Shown in pieces: positions 34,700-41,961 of a DNA stretch of 64,000 nucleotides. The stretch lies in contig JBBRYB010000017.1 of the NCBI GenBank assembly GCA_038238115.1, positions 12,966-76,965 on the forward strand, read 5' to 3'. Source of the stretch: JBBRYB01 sp038238115 (GTDB lineage Bacteria; Actinomycetota; Actinomycetes; Propionibacteriales; Nocardioidaceae). A program made the translations under genes and the position numbers. Under the pieces are notes generated by a model. It worked only from the letters and a program-made list of their open reading frames with translations. It was not told the origin of the DNA and searched no databases. Numbering within the stretch: position 1 is the first letter of the stretch; each line of letters starts with the position of its first letter.

Positions 34700-35680
34700 T
34701 CAGCGTCCGGAGAGGCGGCCGGCGACCTCTGTGGCCCAGTAGGTAAGGATGATGTCGGCGCCCGCCCGCCGGATCGAGGTAAGCGCCTCAACGATGGCGG
34801 CCTCGCGGTCGAGGTAGCCGGCAGCGGCGGCCGCCTCGATCATCGCGTACTCACCCGACACGTTGTAGGCGGCGACGGGTACGTCGGAAAGCGCCGCAAC
34901 CTCCCGCAACACGTCGAGATACCCGAGGGCCGGCTTCACCATCACCAGATCGGCACCCTCGGCCAGGTCGAGCGACACCTCGCGCAGCGCCTCGCGTCCG
35001 TTGCCCGGGTCCTGTTGGTAGGTTCGCCGATCACCCTGCAGCGTTGAGCTGACCGCCTCGCGGAAGGGGCCGTAGAACGCAGACGCGAACTTCGCCGAGT
35101 AGGCCAGGATCGCGACCTCGGCGTGACCTCCGGCATCGAGCGCGCCGCGGATCGCCTCGACCTGTCCGTCCATCATCCCGCTCGGCCCGACGACGTGGAC
35201 GCCCGCCGCGGCCTGCGCGAGCGCCATCGCGGCATACTGCTCCAGCGTGGCGTCGTTGTCGACCGACCCGTCGGCGGCGAGCACGCCGCAGTGGCCGTGG
35301 TCGGTGAACTCGTCGAGGCAGAGGTCACTCATCACGACCGTTTCCTGGCCCACCTCGGCGACCACGTCAGCGATGGCGACGTTCAAGATGCCTTCGGGGT
35401 CGAGACCGCCGCTGCCCGTGGCGTCCTTGCGTGCGGGGATGCCGAAGACCATGATCCCGCCGACGCCCGAGGCGACCGCCTCGGCCGCGGCTTTGCGCAG
35501 CGAGTCGCGCGAGTGTTGCACGACGCCCGGCATGCTCGCGATCGGCGCCGGCTCCGTCAGCCCTTCGGCGACGAAGACGGGCAGGACGAGCTGGTTCGGC
35601 GCCAGCGTCGTCTCCGACACGAGCCGCCGCATCGCCGGGGTGGCGCGCAGCCGACGCGGCCGGACGAGCGGGAAGCCCAC
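34700..35680 (-). CDS. hemB: Delta-aminolevulinic acid dehydratase (porphobilinogen synthase)
   Basis: This 326-residue enzyme condenses two 5-aminolevulinates to porphobilinogen. The two active-site lysines are at about 197 (AYSAKFAS) and 249 (MVKPALGYLDV). The metal loop reads DLCLDEFTDHGHCG: one of the cysteines of the zinc-type site is Asp, as in the magnesium-dependent group. I choose GTG 35680, just after the hemD stop at 35685, since it gives the usual F-P-x-x-R-P-R-R-L N-terminus; an ATG at 35713 would overlap hemD. Confidence 0.95.
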   Translation of the reverse strand: MGFPLVRPRRLRATPAMRRLVSETTLAPNQLVLPVFVAEGLTEPAPIASMPGVVQHSRDSLRKAAAEAVASGVGGIMVFGIPARKDATGSGGLDPEGILNVAIADVVAEVGQETVVMSDLCLDEFTDHGHCGVLAADGSVDNDATLEQYAAMALAQAAAGVHVVGPSGMMDGQVEAIRGALDAGGHAEVAILAYSAKFASAFYGPFREAVSSTLQGDRRTYQQDPGNGREALREVSLDLAEGADLVMVKPALGYLDVLREVAALSDVPVAAYNVSGEYAMIEAAAAAGYLDREAAIVEALTSIRRAGADIILTYWATEVAGRLSGR

Positions 35681-35684
35681 CGGC

Positions 35685-37412
35685 TCAGGTCGCCCGGCGG
35701 CGGTTCGGCGCACGCCGCTCGGACGGCTTCGTCACCGGCTCGCCGGCCCTGATCATCGAGAGCCGCCTCGACGCACCAAAGTCCCCGAGCGCCTCGGCCA
35801 GCGCCTCGGCCGACGGCTGCGGTGCGATAACGTCGACGCGTAGCCCGTGTTCCTCGCATGTTTTTGCGGTCGCCGGTCCGATCGCGGCAATGATCGTCGA
35901 CGGGTGCGCCTTGCCCGCGATCCCGACGAGGTTTCGCACCGTCGACGATGACGTGAAGACGACCGCGTCGAACTTCCCCGTCTTGATCGCGTCCCGGGTC
36001 GGCGCCGGCGGAGGTGCCGCCCGAACCGTCCGGTAGGCCGTCACGTCGTCGACCTCCCAGCCCAGCTCGTGTAGGCCGGCCACGAGCGTCTCGGTGGCGA
36101 TGTCGGCGCGCGGGAGGAACACCCGGTTGATCGGGTCGAGCAGATCGTCGTACGGCGGCCAGTCCTCGAGCAGCCCCTGTGCCGACTGCTCCCCCGAGGG
36201 AACCAGGTCGGCACGAATACCCCATGCGGCCACACTGTCGGCGGTCTTGTCGCCGACGGCGGCGACCTTCAGGCCACTGAAGGCCCGCGCGTCAAGCCCG
36301 TAGTCGTCGAACTTCTCGCGCACGGCCTTCACCGCGTTGACCGACGTGAAGACGACCCACTCGTAGCGACCTTCGACGAGACCTCGCACGGCCTTGTCCA
36401 TCTGCAGGGGGTTGCGCGGCGGTTCGACGGAGATCGTGGGCACCTCCTCCGGCACACCGCCGTAGGAGCGCAGCCGACTCGACAGCGAGGCGGCCTGCTC
36501 CTTCGTGCGCGGTACCAGGATGCGCCAGCCGAACAGCGGCTTCGTCTCGAACCACGACAAGGCGTCACGCATCGCGACCACCTCTCCGACGACGGTGATC
36601 GCGGGCGCCGCGATGTGCGCCGCCTTCGCATCGGCCGCGATGTCGGCCAACCTGGAGACCACCGTCTTCTGGTCGGTGGTCGTGCCGACCGACGTCATCG
36701 CCACCGGGGTCTCCGGAGACCGCCCTGCCGCCTGCAACGCCTTCGCGGCCTCACCGATCGCCGACACGGCCGACAGCAGCACCAGGGTCTGGCAGCCCAC
36801 GTGCCTGCTCCAGTCGATCCTGTTCTCGGCGACGTTGAGCACGGTGACTTCGCGCGCCGTGCGAGTCGTCAGCGGCACGCCCGCGTATGCAGGGACGGCC
36901 GTGATCGAGCTGACGCCAGGCACGATCTCGAAATTCACCGCCGCCTTGGCGCACGCAGTGGCCTCCTCGGCACCGGTGGCATACATCCATGGGTCACCCG
37001 AGAGCAGCCGCACGACACTCCCGCCGCCCTTTGCGTGCTTGACGACGAGCCTTGCCCGCGACGCATGCGTGAGTCGGTGGCCATCCTCGCCGTAGCCGCC
37101 GTCGATGACGGTCACGCTGGCGAGACGCTCGCCGAGCAGGCTATCCAACAGCAGCGTGTGCTCGGGTGACTCGGTGACGACCACATCAGCGGCACGGATG
37201 AGCTCTGTCGCTCGGACGGTGAGCAGGCCGGGGTCACCCGGACCGGTGCCGACAAACGCGACCGAGCCCGAGTGTCGTGGCGCGGCGATGGGCTCGTCGA
37301 CCCGGGCGCTCGCCGTCCGGCTCGAGCTGTTGTTGGCTGCGGAGGTCTTCGGCATCGTCTTCTTCACCGTCTTGCTCGTTGTGGGTTGACTCTTGGACGT
37401 TGCTCGTGTCAC
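35685..37412 (-). CDS. hemD: Fused uroporphyrinogen-III C-methyltransferase / uroporphyrinogen-III synthase
   Basis: This 575-residue bifunctional protein has three parts. Residues 1-48 are a Ser/Thr/Lys-rich low-complexity leader. Residues about 49-295 are a SAM-dependent SUMT/CobA domain (VAFVGTGPGDPGLLTVRA; RLLSGDPWMYATGAEEA; VPGVSSITAVPAYAGVPLT). Residues about 300-550 are the HemD domain that closes hydroxymethylbilane to uroporphyrinogen III (GWRILVPRTKEQA; YEWVVFTSVNAVKAVREKF; FDAVVFTSSSTVRNL). The first domain leads towards sirohaem or cobalamin, the second to haem. The GTG start overlaps the hemC stop (GTGA). Confidence 0.94.
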   Translation of the reverse strand: MTRATSKSQPTTSKTVKKTMPKTSAANNSSSRTASARVDEPIAAPRHSGSVAFVGTGPGDPGLLTVRATELIRAADVVVTESPEHTLLLDSLLGERLASVTVIDGGYGEDGHRLTHASRARLVVKHAKGGGSVVRLLSGDPWMYATGAEEATACAKAAVNFEIVPGVSSITAVPAYAGVPLTTRTAREVTVLNVAENRIDWSRHVGCQTLVLLSAVSAIGEAAKALQAAGRSPETPVAMTSVGTTTDQKTVVSRLADIAADAKAAHIAAPAITVVGEVVAMRDALSWFETKPLFGWRILVPRTKEQAASLSSRLRSYGGVPEEVPTISVEPPRNPLQMDKAVRGLVEGRYEWVVFTSVNAVKAVREKFDDYGLDARAFSGLKVAAVGDKTADSVAAWGIRADLVPSGEQSAQGLLEDWPPYDDLLDPINRVFLPRADIATETLVAGLHELGWEVDDVTAYRTVRAAPPPAPTRDAIKTGKFDAVVFTSSSTVRNLVGIAGKAHPSTIIAAIGPATAKTCEEHGLRVDVIAPQPSAEALAEALGDFGASRRLSMIRAGEPVTKPSERRAPNRRRAT

Positions 37413-38338
37413 GACGCGACCTCCTGCATGATCGCGCCGGCGCCCTCGGCCAGCAGGTCCTCGGCGAGCGCCCGGCCGACGCCCTCGGGATCGTCTGGCC
37501 CACCGGCCGCGGACAGCCGCACGAAATGGCTTCCGTCTGGCGCGACGACGACGCCGCGCAGCCAGATCTCGTCACCGTCGTCGCCTTCGGCCAGCTCTGC
37601 CAGCGCCCCGATCGGTGCGCTACAGCCGGCCTCGAGCGTGCGCAGCAACGACCGCTCGGCCGTGACGGTCGCCCGCGACGCCGGGTCGTCGATGACCCCG
37701 GCGACGTCCGCGGCCAACGAGGCCGCGCTCGCCGCGACCTCCACCGCCAGCGCCCCCTGGCCCGGGGCCGGCAGCATCTGGATGGGGTCGAGGGTCTCGG
37801 TCACCTCGGCGACGCGACCCAGCCGAAGCAGGCCGGCGCGTGCCAGGACGACGGCGTCATGGGTACCTTCAGCGACCTGGCGGAGCCGGGTGTCGACGTT
37901 GCCTCGGATGGAGACGACGTCGAGCCCAAGGCCGAGCGCCCGCAGCTGGGCAGCCCGCCTCGGCGAGCCGGTCCCGACCGTCGATCCCCGCGGCAGTTCG
38001 CCGAGTGTCAAGCCGTCTCGGGCGACCAGGGCGTCTCGCGGGTCCTCTCGCGGCGGCACGCCGGCGACCAGCACGCGTTCGTCGGGCAGCGTCGGGAGGT
38101 CCTTGAGCGAGTGCACGACGACGTCGACATCGCCGCGGACCAAAGCCTCGCGTACGGCGCCGACGAAAACGCCAGTGCCCCCGATCTGCGTGAGTGGAGC
38201 GGTCGAGGTGTCGCCTTGACTGACGACGGGCACGAGCTCGACATCGCACCCGAGGCCGGAGCGCAGGCGCTCAGCGACCCAGGAGCTCTGGGCCCGGGCC
38301 AACACACTGGCGCGGGTTCCGATCCGAATCGTTGTCAC
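37409..38338 (-). CDS. hemC: Hydroxymethylbilane synthase (porphobilinogen deaminase)
   Basis: This 309-residue enzyme polymerises four porphobilinogens. The dipyrromethane cofactor is carried by Cys239 (LRTLEAGCSAPIGA) and the catalytic aspartate is Asp80 (VVHSLKDLP). The N-terminal IRIGTRASVLARAQ and the VGTGSPRRAAQL segment are typical. The GTG start overlaps the hemA stop (GTGA) and the stop overlaps hemD. Confidence 0.97.
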   Translation of the reverse strand: MTTIRIGTRASVLARAQSSWVAERLRSGLGCDVELVPVVSQGDTSTAPLTQIGGTGVFVGAVREALVRGDVDVVVHSLKDLPTLPDERVLVAGVPPREDPRDALVARDGLTLGELPRGSTVGTGSPRRAAQLRALGLGLDVVSIRGNVDTRLRQVAEGTHDAVVLARAGLLRLGRVAEVTETLDPIQMLPAPGQGALAVEVAASAASLAADVAGVIDDPASRATVTAERSLLRTLEAGCSAPIGALAELAEGDDGDEIWLRGVVVAPDGSHFVRLSAAGGPDDPEGVGRALAEDLLAEGAGAIMQEVAS

Positions 38339-39663
38339 GACGGCTCACCAGTCCGGTTGACGGCTTCGACAGCGGAGATGTTCGTCACAGCCTCGACAGA
38401 CGCCGGGTTCAACGCGAAGAGCTCCGCCAGCGCGTCGGCGTAGGTGGAGTCCGGTGACCGCCCGGCGAACTGCTTGATCCGGACGGTCGGCTCGTGCAGA
38501 AGCTTGTCGGCGACGCGACGAACGGCCTGCACGATTTCTTCGCGCTGTCCGGGAGTGAGGTCGCCGAGGCGTCCCCAGAGCCGTTCGAGCTCGGTCGACA
38601 CGACGCCTGTGGCCATGGTCCGCAGCGCCACGACCGTCGGGGCCACTCGGGCGGCGTCGCGAGCGGCGGAGAAGGCGGCGACCTCCTCAGCGACGATCGC
38701 CGTGACCGCTGTGACGTCGGCGAGGGCCGAGCCGTTGTTGACCGAGTCGGTCAGCGACTTGAGGCCGATCAGCGAGACATCCGGCAGGCTGCCGACCGCG
38801 GGTGACACGTCATGGGGAAGCGCCAGGTCGACAACCACCAAGGCGGACTCCGAGGTCCGGGCGGTCATCGCCTTGGCCACGAGCTCGCCCGAGATGACCG
38901 AGCCAGTCGCCGTCGTGCACGAGATGACGAGGTCGGCCTCTGCGATGACGTCACCGAGGTCAGCCAGGGCGACGGCACGCCCGGCGACCCGGTCGGCCAG
39001 CCGCTCCGCGCGGGTTGCCGTCCGCGACGAGATCACGATGTCGCTCGCACCCCGGCGGCGTACGGACGATGCGGCGAGTGCAGCAACCGAACCGGCGCCC
39101 ACGATGCACACCCGGGCGCCCTCGAGCGGGCCGATCACCTCGGCCGCGTCGTCCAGAGCCACGGACACGATCGACTGTCCGGCCCCGCCGATGCCGGTCT
39201 CCGCGTGGGCCCGTTTGCCCACGCGGAGGCCTTGCTGGAAGAGGGTGTTGAGGGCACTGCCGACCGAGTCGTCGGACTGGGCCCGCCGCAGCGCGTCGCG
39301 GACCTGCCCGAGGATCTGCCTCTCTCCCACGACCATGGAGTCGAGCCCAGTGGCGACTTCCAGCAGATGCGCAACTGTCGCTTCGTCGTAATGCACGTAT
39401 AGCGACGGCAGCAGCTCTGTCATCGACAGGCCGGCGTGCTCAGCGAGCAGCGCGGTCAGGTCCTCGACGCTCCCGTGGAACCGGTCGACGTCGGCGTAGA
39501 GCTCGATCCGGTTGCAGGTGGCCAGGACCACGGCCTCACGGACATGCTCGGTGTCGAGGACAGCGGTCCTCAGCTTGTCCGCGCCTTGCACATCGAGGGC
39601 GAGCCGCTCGAGGAGCTCGACCGGGGCCGAGCGATGCGAGGCGCCGACGATCAGGATGCTCAT
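38335..39663 (-). CDS. hemA: Glutamyl-tRNA reductase
   Basis: This 442-residue NADPH enzyme reduces glutamyl-tRNA to glutamate-1-semialdehyde, the first step of the C5 tetrapyrrole pathway. The catalytic Cys50 is in VLATCNRIELYA, the NADPH domain begins with VCIVGAGSVAALAASSVRRRG, and ILGQVRDALRRAQ and KRAHAETGIG are family signatures. ATG 39663 overlaps the rex stop (ATGA). This Rex-HemA coupling matches the Streptomyces rex-hemACD arrangement and suggests redox control of haem supply. Confidence 0.97.
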   Translation of the reverse strand: MSILIVGASHRSAPVELLERLALDVQGADKLRTAVLDTEHVREAVVLATCNRIELYADVDRFHGSVEDLTALLAEHAGLSMTELLPSLYVHYDEATVAHLLEVATGLDSMVVGERQILGQVRDALRRAQSDDSVGSALNTLFQQGLRVGKRAHAETGIGGAGQSIVSVALDDAAEVIGPLEGARVCIVGAGSVAALAASSVRRRGASDIVISSRTATRAERLADRVAGRAVALADLGDVIAEADLVISCTTATGSVISGELVAKAMTARTSESALVVVDLALPHDVSPAVGSLPDVSLIGLKSLTDSVNNGSALADVTAVTAIVAEEVAAFSAARDAARVAPTVVALRTMATGVVSTELERLWGRLGDLTPGQREEIVQAVRRVADKLLHEPTVRIKQFAGRSPDSTYADALAELFALNPASVEAVTNISAVEAVNRTGEPS

Positions 39664-40367
39664 ATGGCCCTGGCCTCGATCCCCGCGAGCTCGTGGGCCT
39701 TGCGCTGCTCGTGATAGGCCAGGATCTGCAGCTCGATCGAGAGGTCCACCTTGCGTACGTCGACATGGTCGGGCACCGACAGCACCGCCGGGGCGAAGTT
39801 GAGGATGCTGCTGACGCCGGCCGTGACGAGCCGGTCGCATACGTCCTGCGCGGCCTTGGCGGGGGTCGCGATCACGCCGATCGAGACCGAGCACGTACGG
39901 ACGATGTCGTCGAGATCGTCAAGCGATGAGATGTGGAGTCCGCCGACCCCTTCGCCGACCCGGTCGGGATCACTGTCGAGCAGCGCGGCCACCTGGAAGC
40001 CACGCGAGGCGAAGCCGCTGTAGTTAGCCAGGGCGTGCCCAAGGTTGCCGATGCCGACGATCACGACCGGCCAGTCCTGGGTCAGTCCGATCTCACGGGC
40101 GATCTGGTAGCGCAGGTAGTTCACGTCGTAGCCCACGCCGCGGGTCCCATAGGTGCCGAGGTAGGACAGATCCTTGCGAAGCTTCGCGGAGTTGACGCCC
40201 GCGGCACTCGCCAGGTCTTCGCTGCTCGCGGTGATCACGTCGCGCTCGGCGAGGGCCGTGAGCGCCCGCAGGTAGACGGGAAGGCGGGCGACCGTAGCCT
40301 CGGGTATGCCACGCTCGGCGCGCTCATCCCGGGCTCCCCCGCTCTTGCGGCTACGTGCAGTGGTCAC
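39660..40367 (-). CDS. rex: Redox-sensing transcriptional repressor Rex
   Basis: This 235-residue repressor senses the NADH/NAD+ ratio. It has an N-terminal winged helix (about residues 25-85; recognition region NSAKLRKDLSYLG), then a Rossmann domain with VVIVGIGNLGHAL (GIGNLG at 105-110), and a C-terminal domain-swap helix. When NADH is low, Rex binds TTGTGAA-N4-TTCACAA sites and represses respiratory genes. The GTG start at 40367 has AGGAG six bases upstream. It is the first gene of the rex-hemA-hemC-hemD-hemB transcription unit, with a Rex-like site in its own promoter. Confidence 0.96.
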   Translation of the reverse strand: MTTARSRKSGGARDERAERGIPEATVARLPVYLRALTALAERDVITASSEDLASAAGVNSAKLRKDLSYLGTYGTRGVGYDVNYLRYQIAREIGLTQDWPVVIVGIGNLGHALANYSGFASRGFQVAALLDSDPDRVGEGVGGLHISSLDDLDDIVRTCSVSIGVIATPAKAAQDVCDRLVTAGVSSILNFAPAVLSVPDHVDVRKVDLSIELQILAYHEQRKAHELAGIEARAI

Positions 40368-40401
40368 GGTGCTCCTGGAGTCACTGGTGTTGCTGTGTCA
40401 C

Positions 40402-40439
40402 TGCAGGACGAGTGCCTAAGACAGCGACACGGTCCTGCA
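40402..40439 (-). promoter_or_regulatory. Stem-loop in the predicted rex leader
   Basis: TGCAGGAC (40439-40432 on the minus strand) pairs perfectly with GTCCTGCA (40409-40402) around a 22-nt loop. A second dyad half pair, GCTGTGT/ACACAGC (40450-40456 and 40392-40398), surrounds it on the DNA. It lies between the predicted transcription start and the rex ribosome-binding site. Confidence 0.45.
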
Positions 40440-40457
40440 ACCAGCGGTAACACAGCC

Positions 40458-40486
40458 ACTGTAGGAGTTTGTGAACGGGAGAACAA
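40458..40486 (-). promoter_or_regulatory. rex promoter with overlapping Rex operator
   Basis: On the minus strand, -35 TTGTTC (40486-40481), a 17-bp spacer and -10 TACAGT (40463-40458). The first 18 bases, TTGTTCTCCCGTTCACAA (40486-40469), match the Rex operator at 11 of 14 defined positions, with a perfect TTCACAA half. Bound Rex would cover the -35 and spacer, which fits autorepression. Confidence 0.6.
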
Positions 40487-40514
40487 AATCGCCGGCCGGT
40501 GCGCGCCGGCACCC

Positions 40515-40530
40515 TGTGATCCCGCTCACT
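40515..40530. promoter_or_regulatory. Second Rex- or CRP-type dyad upstream of rex
   Basis: TGTGATCCCGCTCACT has the TGTGA-N6-TCACA architecture with nine of ten positions. It could be an auxiliary Rex site or a Crp/Fnr-family site; the two consensus sequences overlap and cannot be told apart here. Confidence 0.4.
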
Positions 40531-40663
40531 TCGGGAGGGGCTGCGCCCGGCCACGCCCACCCCGGAACCGGCGTAACCAGGGTCGGCCGTGTCCAGCCCG
40601 AGAGGCCGGTCGAACGTCGGTCGGGACCAGCGACCGCTCCGGGCGCGGGTTGCCGGCTCGGTG

Positions 40664-40900
40664 CTAACGGGTGAGCGCGGCTCTGAGCCGCCGAGCGTCG
40701 ACCCGCCAGAAGTCGTGCTGGGCACCGTCGACGAACGTGACCGGGATCTGCTCGCCGTACTCGTGCAGCAGGTCCGCCTCCGCGGTGATGTCCACCTCGT
40801 CGAACGTCTCGCCCAGCTCCTCGCAGACGCCCGCGATGACCATCCTCGCGTCGTCACACAGGTGACACCCGGGCTTGGACAGCAAGCGGACCCGCGTCAT
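40664..40900 (-). CDS. Glutaredoxin-like protein
   Basis: This 78-residue thioredoxin-fold protein of the glutaredoxin/DUF836 group has the redox motif CHLC (Cys12-Cys15) after RVRLLSKPG, and the cis-proline region QIPVTFVDG. A gene of this type precedes hemA in mycobacteria as well, so the link to haem synthesis is old, but its partner is unknown. It starts at ATG 40900, divergent from the sigma-factor gene; rex lies 296 bp downstream. Confidence 0.88.
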   Translation of the reverse strand: MTRVRLLSKPGCHLCDDARMVIAGVCEELGETFDEVDITAEADLLHEYGEQIPVTFVDGAQHDFWRVDARRLRAALTR

Positions 40901-40918
40901 GAACAGGAGTCTGGCACA

Positions 40919-40947
40919 TTGCCCCGGCCCGCTCTCGCGGCTACTCT
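40919..40947 (+). promoter_or_regulatory. Promoter of the BldN-like sigma gene
   Basis: TTGCCC, 17 bases, TACTCT. Transcription would begin near 40954, leaving a leader of about 150 nt before the preferred ATG at 41106. Confidence 0.4.
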
Positions 40948-41105
40948 AAGTGACCGCTCCGACGACCGAAAGCTCGAATTTGCCAAACCGCCGTCCACTT
41001 CCCAAAAGCGAGGCCGAGATGGCGCTTGACGTTCGGTTCACAAGGGTACAGATGCCAGCGTACGATCTGGCCATAGACGGCGCGGCAGCGCTGGAGGGAG
41101 TTGTC

Positions 41106-41810
41106 ATGCCTTCGTCGGACCGCGCCCTGCGCAGTGGCTATGCCATCTTGCGCTGCGCCGTCGCCGACGTGCTAGCGACCTCTGATCCATGGTTCTCGAC
41201 GTCGCCGCAATCTCCCGGAGGCCCCGGGTCCGCAGGCTCTCACTACCTGCCCGACTCTGACGACGGCGGCCGGATCGCCGCCCTCGTCGACCTTGCACGC
41301 GATGGCGACACGGAGGCCTTCGGCGCCTTGTACGACCACTACAGCCCGGCCGTCTACCGCTTCATCTACTACCGGGTCAGCGCCCAGATGCTAGCGGAGG
41401 ACCTAACCAGTGAGACGTTCTTCAGGGCGCTGCGGTCGATGGCGCGCTTCCAGTGGCAGGGCAAGGACTTCGGCGCGTGGCTGACCACGATCGCCCGCAA
41501 CCTGGTCGTCGACCACTACAAGGCTGCGCGCACCCGACTGGAGCGGACCACCGACGACCTCACCGATCGTCAGGAGGTCGTGGCAGGTCCTGAGGAAGAG
41601 GTGCTCAGCGGTCTGACCAACGAAATCCTGCACGAGACTATGCGCAAACTGCCGACCGAGCAGCAGGAGTGTCTCGTGTTGCGCTTCCTCAACGACACCT
41701 CAATCGCCGAGACCGCGCTCGCGCTCGGCAAGTCCGAGGGCGCGGTCAAGCAGCTTCAGCTGCGGGCGGTTCGCAACCTTGCGCGGCTTCTTCCGGAGGG
41801 TCTGCGGTGA
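41106..41810 (+). CDS. ECF RNA polymerase sigma factor, BldN-like
   Basis: This 234-residue sigma factor has region 2 at about residues 65-135 (RDGDTEAFGALYDHYSPAVYRFIYYRV..AEDLTSETFFRALRSMARFQWQGKDFGAWLTTIARNLVVDHYKAARTRLE) and region 4 at about 175-230 (LPTEQQECLVLRFLNDTSIAETALALGKSEGAVKQLQLRAVRNLARLLPEG). The closeness to Streptomyces BldN is strong. The 45 residues before region 2 resemble the BldN pro-sequence region in position. ATG 41106 has GGAGGGAG five bases upstream; earlier starts at 40950 (GTG), 41019 and 41052 would add an unfamiliar extension. The next gene is its probable anti-sigma factor. Confidence 0.9.
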   Translation: MPSSDRALRSGYAILRCAVADVLATSDPWFSTSPQSPGGPGSAGSHYLPDSDDGGRIAALVDLARDGDTEAFGALYDHYSPAVYRFIYYRVSAQMLAEDLTSETFFRALRSMARFQWQGKDFGAWLTTIARNLVVDHYKAARTRLERTTDDLTDRQEVVAGPEEEVLSGLTNEILHETMRKLPTEQQECLVLRFLNDTSIAETALALGKSEGAVKQLQLRAVRNLARLLPEGLR

Positions 41811-41839
41811 TGCGTCCGAGAAAAGACCGATGCGTCTGC

Positions 41840-41868
41840 CGTAACCCCGACTGTCGATCGATCGTTCG
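41840..41868 (+). promoter_or_regulatory. Candidate BldN-type promoter ahead of the anti-sigma gene
   Basis: CGTAAC, 17 bases, CGTTCG. This resembles the CGTAAC/CGTTGA promoter class that I recall for sigma BldN of Streptomyces. Transcription would begin about 87 bp before the anti-sigma start. It suggests that the sigma factor drives its own inhibitor. Confidence 0.4.
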
Positions 41869-41961
41869 CCAGTCGAGAAGCCAGCGGTTGTACATGGCGA
41901 GGGTAGTCCGCTTTGCGCGGGTATCTTCGCTTAAAGTGAGTTCAGACCAGAGAGTACGGCA

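Noticed and set aside
40950..41105. Longer start of the sigma factor at GTG 40950
   Set aside because: It would begin only two bases after the -10 of the likely promoter; ATG 41106 has a strong ribosome-binding site and fits BldN length.
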